Shown here in pieces: positions 51,835 to 63,707 of a stretch of 64,000 nucleotides of DNA. The translations under genes and the position numbers were made by a program. This stretch comes from Neckera pumila (lineage: Eukaryota > Streptophyta > Bryopsida > Hypnales > Neckeraceae). The notes beneath the pieces were generated by a model. That model was not told the DNA's origin. It saw only the letters and a list, made by a program, of their open reading frames with translations, and did not search any database. The stretch lies in NCBI GenBank assembly GCA_963969595.1, contig OZ018414.1, forward strand, positions 13,871,660-13,935,659, given 5' to 3'. The first letter of the stretch is position 1. The number at the start of each line of letters is the position of its first letter.

Positions 51835-52748
51835 TTAACCCATAAAAGCCCATTGTTCCTCCCGGGTAGGTACCTACAAGCTAAAATTTTTTTCTGATTC
51901 TTTGAAACTTTTTTTGGAGGTAGAAAATCTGATTAGCTTCGTGGGAATATAACTTTTTTCACAATCAGTGCCCAGGAACAAAAGTTATGACCAAATAAGC
52001 TCAAAACAAGGGACGGGGGACAGCGCGGGCAGCAAAAGAATTTGCATTTTTTTTTTTTTTTTCAGTATTTTTTTTCTCATAGATTATATTTTTTTCTATC
52101 TGGAAAGCTTTTATTCATTTCATTTGGATTTGTTATGAGAAAGTTATGGACATTCTTGTTTTTCAGGCAATTAGAGCATCTTTTTGAAAAAAATAACTTG
52201 TAGGATTCATTTCTGAATGCAATTTTTCAAATTTTTCAAATTCTTTTTTTGCATGGTTCAGATTACTTTCTAGAACAATCTCACCATTGGGATTAGTGCA
52301 TTTTAATTCCATCTAAAAGATATTAATATTTTAGATTTTCGTTCTATCTCGAATCTACTTCTACTTAACAATTTTTTTAATAATGAAAATTAAGTTTTTT
52401 TGAATTATTTTTTTTGATGGATTGTCAACTCAATTCTCCACTATAAACATTTAAAGCTCAAAACTCTATAGTCCAAAAAGTTTAAATTAAAAATGTTCAA
52501 AGTCAAAAAATCCAGTCCCACAGTGTGCTGAAAAACTTGTTTATTTCACTGTAAACGTAGATATCCTGCAATCTGTGCGGTCAAAAATTCTAAATTTTTT
52601 TCCATACATTCTCATACTAGTTAGGTGTAAGATCCTATGGTTAGATGTGCCAAAAAACAATTTTATTTATTTTTTCACTCTTTGCTAAAAAAATTGGCAA
52701 TTTTAGGTGTTTTTTGGCGGAAAAAGGCCTTGGGCCTTTAGGGGTTAA
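51835..52748 (-). mobile_element. TTAA-family element, copy D (reverse orientation)
   Basis: A 914-bp segment bounded by TTAA at both sides, in the opposite orientation to copies A to C. The left end TTAACCCATAAAAGCCCATTG corresponds to the inverted right end of copy C, and the right end GGGCCTTTAGGGGTTAA to its inverted left end. Internal landmarks (CTTCGTGGGAATATAAC, AGTTATGGACATTCTTG) match in reverse. It is non-coding. Confidence 0.8.
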
Positions 52749-52965
52749 TTCATTCATTAGATGGATGTAGAAATATCATCTAGTATGGCATTTGTTTAGC
52801 AATTCTTGGCAATGTCAATCAGGCTTTCAAAATTTTGGAAAGCATTTTATAAGATAATTCAATATTTTTTTCCAAGAAACTGAATTTGCAAAAAGTTATG
52901 GCTACAAATCAAATCCATGCTGACCTTGCTACCAAATTGACCATTGGAGATTTGTGCCTTGATAT

Positions 52966-54433
52966 TTAACCCCTAAAATACTAAGGCAGTTTCTGGCTCC
53001 AAAACCATTGAAAACTACCATTTCTGCTGCAATCACTCCCTAAACCAAAAAAAATAAATTTTTAGAATCTATCCACAGGATCTTGTACTTCACTTGTCTT
53101 AGATCATGTGGTAAAAATTTCATGAAGTTTGACCGTACGGATTGGAATATATTAGCATTTGAAGTTGGAAAAAGAAGTTTTTTTGAACTGCGGCCTGCAA
53201 TTTCAGATGACTTTGACGGCCATTTGTGGATTTTTTTTGCACTACACACCATGAAGTTAAAAAATTTTGTGTTGAACAATTGAGTTGAGAGTCGGGGTAA
53301 AAAATTTTAGAACGTTAAAACGTCAAAACGTGATTTTCACATATAAAAAAATTGTTAAGTAGAAGTAGGTCCAAAATTGAACAAAACACTAAATCGTTAA
53401 TAGCTCTTAGGTTGAATTAAAACACCATAAGGTCTACCTGCCTATGGCAGGTAGACCACCTAATACGGACATCTACAAAACCACTAATTACAGTCTTACA
53501 TCAACCAATTTCAGATTTTTGTCACTAAATGAGATTATAACTTCATTAGGTTGGTTAGTGGCCAAAATCAATGCCTTGGGAGATGGCCATGGAGTTATTA
53601 GTGATTGTCATAGGCACTTACACCTTTCTAGTGTAAACTTGTCATAGAAAGTTATTTTTTTTATTCCTTCATGTCATCGCCATGTTAGAAAATTTGGTGA
53701 TTGCTTTAGGTAGGTAAGATAACCATTATGGAGACACTTTTTGCTGATTTGGGGTAGTCTATAGACTCTTTTAGACCAGTTGGGCTGAACAATTTGGAAA
53801 TTCATAACTAATTCAACTTTGTCCAAAAAATAAAATTTCAATTGCTTCCTTCATGTCTCACATTTATCTTTGTATGGGAAAAAAAATTGATTCTTTTTCC
53901 TAATGGCAACAAACCAAACCTTCCATTCCGCCTGCCATAGGCAGGTTTACCTTAATTCCATCAGTGGGATTGTTCTTGCAAACAAACTTAACCTTTTAAA
54001 AAAAAAAATTTTAAATTAAAAAATTGCATTCAAAAATGAATTCTATAAATTTTTTTGGAAGATGCTTAGATTGCCCCCAAAACAAGATTGTCCATAACTT
54101 TCTCATTCTGAATCCAAATAGAATGAATCAAAGCTTCAAATGTAGACAAAAATATGATCTTTGAGAGAGAAAAAAATAAGAAATAAAAATTTAGTTTTTT
54201 AAAGTTTTTTTTTTCTGCCCGACAAATTGCTTTTTCGACTTTGGATGGCATAACTTTTGCTCCCAAGCACCAATTTGAAAAAAAACAACTATATTTTTAG
54301 AAAGTTCACGTGATTTCCTATCTTCAAAAAAAAGTTTCAAAAAATCAAATCAAAATTTCAGGCCGTACGAGCCTGCCCAAAATGGAGAAATCCCAAGTGT
54401 CCCCCGAGGAGACTTTGGTACTTTAGAGGTTAA
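52966..54433 (+). mobile_element. TTAA-family element, copy E (with a nested element)
   Basis: Bounded by TTAA at 52966-52969 and 54430-54433, with ends TTAACCCCTAAAATACTAAGG and GGTACTTTAGAGGTTAA. A 527-bp TA-flanked element is inserted at 53428-53954. Subtracting it leaves about 941 bp, equal to the other copies. It lies only 217 bp from copy D, in opposite orientation. It is more diverged than B, C and D. Confidence 0.75.
53428..53954 (+). mobile_element. TA-flanked TIR element nested in TTAA copy E
   Basis: The left end TAAGGTCTACCTGCCTATGG and inverted right end TAAGGTAAACCTGCCTATGG match at 18 of 20 bases. TA flanks both sides, and the host sequence on either side joins to match the uninterrupted copies. 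Within each end the CCTGCC and GGCAGG motifs also form a small local palindrome. The interior matches 31340-31919 in reverse. Confidence 0.8.
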
Positions 54434-54971
54434 CCCTTGAAGCCTTGAAGCATGATTTCAAGCCATAATGTACTTTGGGGTAGGCCATTCAAGTGCAATA
54501 TTTGTTGGATTCTTGTAAAATTTCTGCCAGAGGTGTATTTCATGGTTGGCTTGATGCCTAGAAAATTTTACAACAATCTAAGTTGTAGTTAAAAAGGTAT
54601 GCTTCAAAAAGACATATTTTTTGAAAGTTGAGGCAATTTTGGGCAGCGATGATAGATAGGTTCAATTGGTCTGAATTTCTTAATACATACTTTCCATAAG
54701 CTTGTTAATATAATTCCAAAAGTTGAAAGGCATACGAGCACATGACTTTGACTTACAAGCCTTTGAAAGAGGTTTTTCTATGGTTTATCAACCAAAAAAT
54801 TATTTAAAAATTTATCAATCTAATATTGACAGGAAGTATTCACAATTAAAAAAAAGTGGAGATTTTAGGTGTCCCTATATTAATTAGTGTGATACCTACA
54901 TTAATCAATGTAATCAATTGAAGAAGTGAAACATGTCATCCTATAGGGTTGGCCTTGAGATTTGGCTTACT
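54434..54971. other. Intergenic spacer
   Basis: AT-rich DNA between TTAA copy E and the duplicated unit. No feature was recognised. Confidence 0.4.
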
Positions 54972-55835
54972 CCTATAAAGGATTTGGAGGACCAACTATG
55001 AGTCTTCAAAAATCTTGGAAATGTCAAAAGCATGAGTAAAATGACTGTATTGTGATTCTATGCAAACTATTAATATTTGTATAAAGTAATGATGCAAATT
55101 GTCCAATTTTTGGAAAAAATAAAAGAGGATTTATATATATTTTATAGTCCATTATGTGTCCACATACTAATATTCTAGGGAAACTTCATTATTATACAGT
55201 ATAAATTGATGCAATTGTACAAACTAGCAATACAATTGTTGAATCTACTCACTGTATTCATGTCCAAAGGTCACAAATTAATCTCAATACTTTTGGGGAT
55301 AATGAATGTCAATTCAAAGGAAATGAATGGCATACATCAAGAATGTAGATTACTTTGTACATAACAAAGGTTGCTATTCTCACACATGACTATGCTTATG
55401 CACAACCTTCTTCTAATACAAAAAAATTTATTTTGTTTTCTAACCTCTTAATGTATAGACATTTAGAGGAAGGTGCAAACTCAGTACAACAACAATTTTC
55501 TTGACTTACATGTCAATGCTTACAAAAAAGTTGGCATTAGATTTGGAGCTACTTTCTATTATTAATGTCCTACTAAAGTCACTATATACAAGAATGTTTA
55601 CCATTTTTCCCTATTTTGAGCGTACATTTTCTAAATATTTTCTAAATAATGCTTCCCACCATCCAGGAAATTCTCAAGTTCTATATAGTAGAACCCCCAC
55701 ACTCTTTGAGTTTGCAAAAAGCTTCAAACCATCTTGAAGTTCCTTCTCCATTCAAATATAATATTGTATTAAAAAAACAAAACTTCTACACCTAAGGGCC
55801 AAATGTATTTAAGTTCTTGTATGAATTAAGGTTAA
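54972..55835 (+). repeat. Duplicated unit, copy 1 (uninterrupted)
   Basis: A unit of about 860 bp whose second copy starts near 55963 and is split by insertions. It begins around TCCTATAAAGGATTTGGAGG and ends around CCAAATGTATTTAAGTTC. It serves as the empty-site reference for the insertions in copy 2. I see no coding sequence. Whether it is a transposon or a simple tandem duplication is unresolved. Confidence 0.7.
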
Positions 55836-55962
55836 TTATTATAGTACTACACTATGTACTTTTGGTGTGCTCTTTGTAGACAGACACTAGTATATCCTTC
55901 AATGAGGTCATTGAAAAATTATAGATTTACAATTTAGTGCTTAGGAAGTATATAGTACATTA
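55836..55962. other. Spacer between the two duplicated units
   Basis: About 130 bases of AT-rich DNA with no recognised feature. Confidence 0.4.
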
Positions 55963-57597
55963 GTCTATAAAGGATTTAGAGGACCAATGGGAGTCATTTA
56001 AAAGTGAAATGACCGAATTGGAATCTGATGCAAACTACAAATATTTGCAAAAGGTATAGGAGTTATTGCAAACCTCTTTCTTGATCCAGGGAGGTGGTCA
56101 TGGGGAGAGTCAAGGCTACTACATTCATACACATTGAAACTTGGGCCTTCTTTGCTGACAAACCGCTCGGAACTTGCCAAGCTAATCCATGAAAAATGGC
56201 ACGGCAATATTGTGGTGGGTTGCCAGCCCAAGTAGAGTAAAGTATGGCACAAAACACGACCACAAAAGGATGCAGGCTTCCTTTGGTCCATTTATCACTG
56301 CGCGGTGGCAGGTTCATTGTTGGCAAAAATTTGCTAACTCCAACATCCACACTGTTTGTCAAAGTTGCTAGGGTAATATGGATGAAACTGTTCTCACCGG
56401 TTTCAACATTGTGAAAAGACCCAGTATGCTTGGAACTATGCTCTTTTTGTTTTATACAATGCTCTATAGATTCCTCATGTTGCTAGAACTTGGCTAGCCC
56501 TCACTTGGCAACAATGCATCCTTGGGTCTAAGTTACCACAATGGTTGAGAAAGGGCATCACCATGTGGTCTCTCTTCAAGGGCTCTGTTATTAAGACTGC
56601 ATGGCTAGATTGCAATGCAATATGCTTCAACAACAATTCTTGGCCGCCCCAAAAATTCGAACAAGTACTTTGGGAGGTGTTTATCAACCACGCTCAAGTT
56701 GCTTGGTTTAAAACTACCAAGCTTTGCACACTATACCTCAACAAAGCAAGCGTCTTCCTCAAGAGATTTGACAATATATGACTTCAAAATGATTTTTTTG
56801 GTGAGAGACTCCATCCGTTAAGTTGAACTGGAGGTTGGTTCAATCTAAGATGGGGGCACTTGCATGAAGTGGATCGGGTTTCATGTGGCCTTTAGGGTTG
56901 CACTATAAGAAACCCGTGTTTTTTCTGATCTCTGGATTTTGCATGCTGATGTCGTGACTAGTATCTTGAAATGTCTTTGTGGACATCCAAAATTTCGCAT
57001 TGCTTAAGACTCGGGTTTGACATCAGATTTAACGTCGGACATCAGTATGCTGGGGGACCGGATGTCCAAAAAACATGGGTCAACAGAGTCTTCAAACTCT
57101 CAAAGGCCGCCATGAGGCTGCCATCTAAGCGCCACGCGGACACGGGCAGCCACGTAGAAATTTTTTCATCCATTTTTGGCCGTGACGTGGAATATGAGGT
57201 GGCACGTGACGTGGCAGCGGGAAAAATGACATGGCATCCAGCAAGGATGATGTGGCATGCCACGTCAACATAATTTTTTTGTTGCTTAAGAATTTTCTTG
57301 TTGTCTTTGAAGACATCAACATAGACATCTATACGTTTTCTGAGACATCAACTCAGACGTACAGATGTTTTCAAAGACGTATTTTGAAACATCACCGTAG
57401 ACGTCCAAATTTCTTGTGACATCAATGTAAACATCTACTTTTCATCATGAATACCTCTGGCAATGTTTGGTATGATTTAGGAGAACAAAATGATGTTATA
57501 TTAGACATTCATGGAATGGAATTAACTATTTGGCATAATGTTAATATGGACAGTCTCACATGTCTTATATGATGTCCACATACATGTCATAATGTCC

Positions 57598-57715
57598 AAT
57601 ATAAGACGTCATACACAATACACCATACATTATGCATTATACATAATATACCATACATTATACATCATACATCATATACCATACATAATACGCCATACAA
57701 AATACATCATAATTG
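57598..57715. repeat. Tandem ATACA/CATACAT-rich array within the CACTA element
   Basis: Degenerate repeats of about 10-15 bases built from ACCATACATTATACAT-like units. They lie within the CACTA element interior and are probably a lineage-specific expansion. Confidence 0.6.
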
Positions 57716-57798
57716 GCAATTATGTCACATGGCTTCAAAGGCCACTTGATGTGAGTTTATGAAGGAGAGAAGACAGGCTCTTTATCACTACAAGGGAG

Positions 57799-57954
57799 CA
57801 GTGTCAATTTGGACATTTTTTTGTCAATTTGGACATTTTTTTGTCAATTTGGACATTATTTAGTCAATTTTTTGTCAATTCGGACATTTTTTTGACAAAA
57901 TTCTGTCAATTTTGACATTTTAATCAATTAGGACGTGTCAATTTGGACACTATT
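57799..57954. repeat. Tandem repeat of a TCAATTTGGACATTTTTTTG unit in the CACTA element
   Basis: At least four copies of a unit of about 21 bases (GTCAATTTGGACA followed by a T run), degenerating to the right. They are located in the CACTA element interior. Confidence 0.75.
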
Positions 57955-59702
57955 TTCTTGTACTGTATACAAGTGGAGTGGTAGAGGGAAAGACAAACTA
58001 TATGGGACATTGAAAACACTGGATTTAAATTTTGGTGGAGTAGCACACAGACGTCCAGCAGGATGTTTTTTGCATGTCGCAAAGGCCACTCTGCTGATGT
58101 CTCCGTAGACGTTATACCAATTGTGACTATGTTTCTTAAAACATCTAGAAGTCTACAAAAATGTCCAAGAAAACATCTCAATGTTTTATAAGATGTCTCT
58201 AGTGACATCTCTATGTCTACTTAGACATCTCCAAAACAAGTGTAGAAAAGGCAAAGAGACAGCCCTGCTATGTTGACGTGGCATGCCACATCAGCATAAT
58301 TTTATGCCACGTCAACTAATTTATACGTGGCATGCCACGTTATCTTATTTTCTCCCAAAGCTGCCCAATGGCTGTCCAATTCCTTTTTTTTAACCTCGGT
58401 CAAATTTTTATTCAAAAATAAAGTAATTTCCACATATTATCCTCTGTAAAATTTTTTCCTTAAAGCTGACATGGTAGTCTATGTTTTTGCGGACGGCTCG
58501 TCTGACATCAATGAGTCCTTAAAAATGTCATCAAAAATCCCGATGTCAATGGTAACATCCACTTACTTTCATTCAAATTTGCGGTAGTCATCTCGGAAAT
58601 CTTTTGAAATCGCAATCCTTCTCTTTAACATCTTGATGTCTCCGCGGATATAGTATGTTTGGCCTTGGACATTGCATGTTTTTGCTCTGACATCAAAAAA
58701 AACATGAGTTTCCTATAGTGTTGCTTGCTTGGGCCAGCTCCTCTGGGGCTTGGCTCTAATAGCAGGTTTGGCTCTAACAATAGGTTTGGCTCTAACAGCA
58801 GGTTTTGCCTGCAATGGTGGTCCTTTATCCACCTCTTTCTCTTGCCCTAGTTGTTTGTTAAAAAATTGAAAATGTCTTTAAAAATGAGAATATTCTCACT
58901 GGAGATGTGATCCTTTGGTTCTGTGTACGTTTTTCTTTATCAATAGAATTTGTCCATGTGTTTTAAGAAAAACAATATTTGCAAAAAGTGATGATGCAAA
59001 TTGTCTAATTTTTTGAAAAAATAGAACCAGATTTATATGTATTTTATAACCCACTATGTGGTTGTATATTGATATCCTAGGAAAACTACAGTAGTATACA
59101 ATACAAACCAATAAAATTAGAATGTTGGAAAGACTAAGGTACAAACCAATATAATTTTTTAATTTATTTATTAATTCATGTCCAAAAAGTGGTATTGCTA
59201 CTTTAAGGAAAAATGAATGTCACATCAAAGCAAATAAATATCACCTCAAAGGAAATGAATGTCATACATTAAGAATATGCAATACTTCATACATAACAAA
59301 AGGCACTATTTGCACATGCAATCACCACACATATATATGCATATTACTTTCTACCAATACAAAACAAGTTTACTCCGTTTTCAAACCACTTGTTGTATCA
59401 ACATTTTACATGAATTTCATAGAAATGGTTGTCGCAAAATTTTTATTGCAACAATATTCTTGATGTGTGTTAGTGCATACAAAAATTAACATCAGATTAG
59501 GAGCTTTTCTTGAGTGTTGGTGCCCTACTAAAGCCATTGTATACAAAAATTGCACCATTTTTCCTTACCCTAAGCGTATAGTGTTTTTTGAAAAATGCTT
59601 CCCACTATCACAATTTTCTTAAAGTTGTATATAATAATTATGCCTACACTTTCTAAGTTGACATAAATATTCAAACCATTTTGAACTTCTTTCCCCATTC
59701 AA

Positions 59703-60433
59703 GGGTGATTGCATGAATGACCTTCCGTTTTTGTTCCACTTTGGCTATTTTTAGCCATTTTTGGGGGAGTACTATAAAAATAGAAAAACATTTTAAAAAA
59801 ATTATGAAAAATATGAGAAATGTATACACCTAGAAGAAGAAGGTACCCTATGAAGGGAAAGCAAAAACAAGTTCTCTAAATAGGAGAACTAGAAAAGTGC
59901 AGAATCGCAAGAAAATACATACTTTGACATTTTAATTTGTGAAAAATAGGAAAAGTAATTTTAAAAAAAATTGAAAAATGCCATTTCAAAAAACTTCATG
60001 GTGAAGAGATTTCACCAAAAAATTGATCCTAAAACCATCTTCAATGTTCAGAATTGCGTGCGCAAAGGAGCCTTCTTTGCATGGATGCAGAGGATATAAA
60101 ATAAAATACTTTCTAATGCCCCTTGGTAGAAATATGACTTCCTACTATGGAAATAGACTATAGAAATTTCAGCTCCAAATCATTAAATTTGGGGACTCCT
60201 TACGTAGTGAAAACCCCTAAAATTCAAAACGTGATATATTTGTTTAACTGATTTTTAAATATAAAATGATTTTTGAAATTTTTTGAAAAATATGAGATCT
60301 AATTAAACTCATAAGAAGATTTTCTATTAAAAATTTCAAGTTCATGCGAGTCATGCTTCAAAAGTTATTGCAAATGAAGCTTTGACATTGCGTTTGTGAC
60401 AATGTTTCAGTACTGGTCTTTCATGCAATCACC
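59703..60433. mobile_element. TIR element inserted in duplicated unit copy 2
   Basis: A 731-bp segment with left end GGTGATTGCATGAATGACC and inverted right end GGTGATTGCATGAAAGACC (18 of 19 identical). It is flanked by TTCAA on both sides, while copy 1 of the duplicated unit has a single TTCAA at the same place. The 5-bp duplication does not decide the superfamily. It is non-coding. Confidence 0.75.
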
Positions 60434-60510
60434 TTCAAATGCAACTTTGTATCCAAAAACACACATTCTAATGTCAAATGTATTTATGTCCCTTTAGGAA
60501 TTAAGCTTGT

Positions 60511-61760
60511 CTTATAAAAGAAGAACTTTTAATACAAACATGCATATAATTTTGAAGCAGTGGGTTTTGAATTCACCAAAATTAAGAACCAGAGAAACGA
60601 AATATCTTCAATTTTCTTCAAACAAGGGAAATAATAGAGAAGACACAAACATCAAGATATTTAGAAAATTTGGAGATAACCAATATAGCAAACAACAATC
60701 AATCTTAAAACGTGACCAAGGTAAAAACACCCAAAACCGGACATGTGTCCATTCCTAACAAGTAGACTTCTATTCAAAGTGTCCTCCAAAGTGCTTTTAA
60801 ATGGATCCCATGCTTATTTGCAATTAGTTGATTCTTGATTCCCTAAATTTTAGTTTTAAGACTAGGCTATATGACAACTATTCAAAGTGTCTTCCAAAGT
60901 GCATTTAAATTGATCCCATGCTTATTTGCAATTGGTGGATTCTTGATTCCCTAGATTTTGGTTTTAAGACTAGGCTATATGACAGTTTCAGTGGCCTAGA
61001 GAGTTTCACTTTGAAACTCATAGAAATTACATGTCTTGTCTCCAAATTCTTGAATTGAAAAAATTAATGATTTTCAATTGCTAATACTATAAAATGTTTT
61101 TTCTTGAAAAATAAACCTCCAACTATGCTGGATTGCTTATTTTGACGGTTTTGGGTGTTTTCACTTTGGATGGATGAAACGTTGGCCACAAAAAAGATTG
61201 TGTTTTTATTCAAACGTAAGAAAAGGCTAGACATGAAGTTTTTGTGCTCGATGAGTACGTGATGCACTTAATGAAGAGAGACTTTTTATAGATGAAATAC
61301 CTAATTTCGACCCCATTCTAAAATTGACCCCTACAAATTAATGCCTAAAACGTACTTCCACTATTCATGAGAGTTTAGGATTGGTTTTGAAAACACCTAT
61401 TTTCTACATTTTGAGTATTCATGGTTTATTCATATGGTGTCCAAAAAATGATTTCTAAAAGAATCTAAACCCCCTTTTGATTTCCAACAAGGCCCCACAA
61501 AAACTTTTTCAATATAATAATGGGAACCATGTTGAATTGATTATTTGATTTGTTTTAGGTGTAGTTACCTTAATGAGTTGTAGACACCTGCTCTTGCAAA
61601 GCATGGTTACATTTTTTTGCAAAATTTGAACAACATTGCTTGTAAATGTGAACAACATTATTTACAATGTGTACTCTCTACCAGTATAATTGTTTCTTGG
61701 ATAACTTAGATTATTGTCAAATTCAAAGTGGGTGGATAGTGAGAACCAAGAAATAGTAAA
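60511..61760. other. AT-rich intergenic DNA with a tandem duplication
   Basis: No gene was supported. It contains the 108-bp tandem duplication entered separately at 60770-60984. Confidence 0.45.
60770..60984. repeat. Tandem duplication of a 108-bp unit
   Basis: Two adjacent copies (60770-60877 and 60878-60984) share CTATTCAAAGTGT, a GATCCCATGCTTATTTGCAA block and GACTAGGCTATATGACA, with scattered substitutions. No function is evident. Confidence 0.9.
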
Positions 61761-62159
61761 GTAAGGTAGGACTACTTGTTCCAAAACAAGAAGCAATGCC
61801 CAACTTGTAGGGTGCATTATTTCAAGCTAGGCAAGGCACTCAAGCTTGGAGTGTGTGCTTTTCTCCTTTTCAAGGTTGGAATGAATAAGGTTATGACACA
61901 TGTTCCAAAGTGCACGGGAAGTAGTCATCAAGAAAGTCGTTTGTCTGTGAGCTGAATTGGAAGATTGTAGACACTACGGATTTGGATTACTTTTGGCTCC
62001 CAAAATTCATAGTAATTTCAATTTCAACAATAAAATTACAAAAAATTCACAGTCGTAATATTTCTTATTTCTTGACATGAGAAAAAATTCCACTACCTTA
62101 TACTACTCTTCGTCTCTCTTGAAATCGCTTAAGTGATTGGATATGGTGGTTCTACCTTA
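61761..62159. mobile_element. TA-flanked TIR element (TAAGGTA family), probable
   Basis: The left end TAAGGTAGGACTAC and inverted right end TAAGGTAGAACCAC match at 12 of 14 bases. The interior from about 61995 resembles the element at 7217-7475. It directly abuts the next family member. Confidence 0.45.
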
Positions 62160-62464
62160 ATTTGCTCTTAAAGCAACCATTTAAGAGCTAATTGCCTTTT
62201 AAGGGAAGCTAAACTCCTTGAAACCTTTTTCAATAAATTGTCATAGGAAGAAAAATAGAATTGGCATCTAACCCAATTTGTTTCATATGTCTTGGACTTT
62301 TGCGGAATTAGTTACAAATTTTTGAAGTTGAAACGCAATGGTCACTAAAAGCAACCACCTCTTTAAATGTATACTATTGGTACATTGAAGAAAGCAAAAT
62401 GTACCCATGTATCATAATTGCTTTTAGAGCATGGGCCCTTTTAAAGTAGACTACCTTAAGTTAC
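62158..62464. mobile_element. TA-type TIR element (TAAGGTA family), abutting copy
   Basis: The internal sequence closely follows the copies at 51296 and 23216, for example TTTTTGAAGTTGAAACGC and TGGTACATTGAAGAAAGC. Ends are TAATTTGCTCTTAAAGCAACC and inverted TAAGGTAGTCTACTTTAAAAG. It shares or nearly shares its left TA with the preceding element. Confidence 0.45.
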
Positions 62465-62534
62465 CATCTCTGGCACCACATAGCTACATAGGGGGCATTG
62501 ATCACCTCAATCTACTGCATTCCAATTTATTTTT

Positions 62535-63416
62535 TTAACCCCTAAAGTCCCAAGGCTTTTTTTTCAATAAAAAAACACTCAAAACTTCCATTTCTATTGC
62601 AAAGAGCTAGAAAGTTTAAATTTTTTTTTTCCATATCAAATTGTAGAATCTTGCACTAGACTCTTCTAAAAATGCGTAGAAGAAATTTCAAAAACTTTGA
62701 CTGCATAAATTGCAAGATATATGCATATAAAGTGAAGAATACAAGTTTTTTTACACCTTATTCAACTAGATTTTTTGACTTTGAATCTTCTGAACTTAAC
62801 ATTTTTGTACTATTGATTTTGATTTTTTAATTTTATGTTGAAGAATTGAGTTGAGAGTTGGAGAATTTTTCTTCATAAAAACACACTAGATTTTCATTCT
62901 AAAAAATTAGTTATGTAGAACTAGGTACAAGATTGAAGGAAAAACTAAATTGTTAAGAATTCTAAGATGGAATTGAAATATACTAATTCCAATGGTGAGA
63001 TTGTTTTAGAAAGCAAAGTCAACAACATGGAATTTTTTTCTTTAAATTGTGAAAAGTTGGAATGATGCAATGATTCCCCAAAAACAAAAGGTTCAATAAC
63101 TTTCACATCACTAATCCAAATGGAGTGACTCAAAGCTTCACATGTAGACAAAAACATAATCTTTGAAAAAAATAAGTAAGAATTAAAAAAATTCAATTTT
63201 TTTGTGATTTTTTTGGTGCTACCTGATATTTTTTTGGATTTACGGTGGCATAATTTTGCCCCTAGGCTTTGATTGAAATAAAAATTATATTTCTTGAAAG
63301 CTAATGTAATTTCGTATCTTCAAAAAAAGTTCCAAGAAAATCATTTCAAAATTTGAGGTCATAGAAGCCTACCCAAAATCTCAAGAGTCCTCGAGAATAC
63401 TTTGATACTTTGGTAC
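62535..63416 (+). mobile_element. TTAA-family element, copy F (right end lost)
   Basis: It begins TTAACCCCTAAAGTCCCAAGG and follows the family interior (CACTCAAAACTTCCATTTCT, then TGACTGCATAAATTGCAAG). Near the expected right end the sequence decays (GTCCTCGAGAATACTTTGATA) and is cut by another insertion at 63417. No closing TTAA was found. Confidence 0.65.
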
Positions 63417-63699
63417 ATTAGATGACATTTTGGGGGTCTAAAGGGTTGTGAATTCCCCCAAGCTCCCGGATTGTAAGAACTTTGTTGCAGTAGCTCCCTG
63501 AAGTGGCATCGAGATTGCCACGTCAGATATTATTAAAAAAAGAACTGAACTAATTTTTTTATTTTAACATTTTCATATATATATTTGTTTGCTTTTATTG
63601 ATTAAATATCAATTAAATATTTTGACAGCATTATTGTTCATTCCAGCAAGGGGGGCGGAGCTGAAACGGCCCATTACACCTCCAAAATGTCATCTAATG
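63417..63699. mobile_element. TIR element with 8-bp duplication, hAT-like
   Basis: A 283-bp segment with left end CATTAGATGACATTTTGGGG and inverted right end CATTAGATGACATTTTGGAG. The flanks are CTTTGGTA (63409-63416) and CTTTGGCA (63700-63707), 7 of 8 identical. It inserted into the degraded end of TTAA copy F. It is non-coding. Confidence 0.6.
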
Positions 63700-63707
63700 C
63701 TTTGGCA

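Larger units (their letters stand above)
56901..58720. mobile_element. Non-autonomous CACTA element
   Basis: It begins CACTATAAGAAACCCGTG and ends with the inverted complement of CACTATAGGAAACTCATG. A 3-bp duplication TTG flanks it (56898-56900 and 58721-58723), as is standard for CACTA (CMC) elements. It is 1820 bp and encodes no transposase. Both subterminal regions are rich in short GACATC, GACGTC and TGCCACGTC motifs in either orientation, the probable transposase-binding array. It carries two internal tandem arrays. It sits inside the LINE fragment. Confidence 0.88.
56053..58973 (+). mobile_element. Truncated non-LTR retrotransposon (LINE) fragment
   Basis: Flanked by the 13-bp direct repeat AATATTTGCAAAA (56040-56052 and 58974-58986), the kind of long duplication LINE integration leaves. 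The plus-strand reading, across several frameshifts and stops from about 56150 to 56790, resembles the C-terminal part of plant LINE ORF2 after the reverse transcriptase, for example WPPQKFEQVLWEVFINHAQV at 56641-56700. The 3' end (58724-58973) has the T-rich tail seen in plant LINEs, without a clear poly-A. Only about 1.1 kb remains once the CACTA insertion is removed, so it is strongly 5'-truncated. The RT-domain match rests on my recognition, not on a search. Confidence 0.6.
55963..60510 (+). repeat. Duplicated unit, copy 2 (interrupted by two insertions)
   Basis: Pieces at 55963-56052, 58974-59702 and 60434-60510 together align with copy 1 at 54972-55835. The first gap holds a LINE fragment (itself carrying a CACTA element) and the second gap holds a TIR element. 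Both gaps are flanked by short direct repeats that occur once in copy 1, so the insertions happened after the duplication. Confidence 0.7.

Noticed and set aside
54972..59725. The direct repeats read as LTRs of a retrotransposon
   Set aside because: The repeats continue outside the inserted DNA, lack TG...CA ends and a primer-binding site, and are better explained as a duplication later split by insertions.
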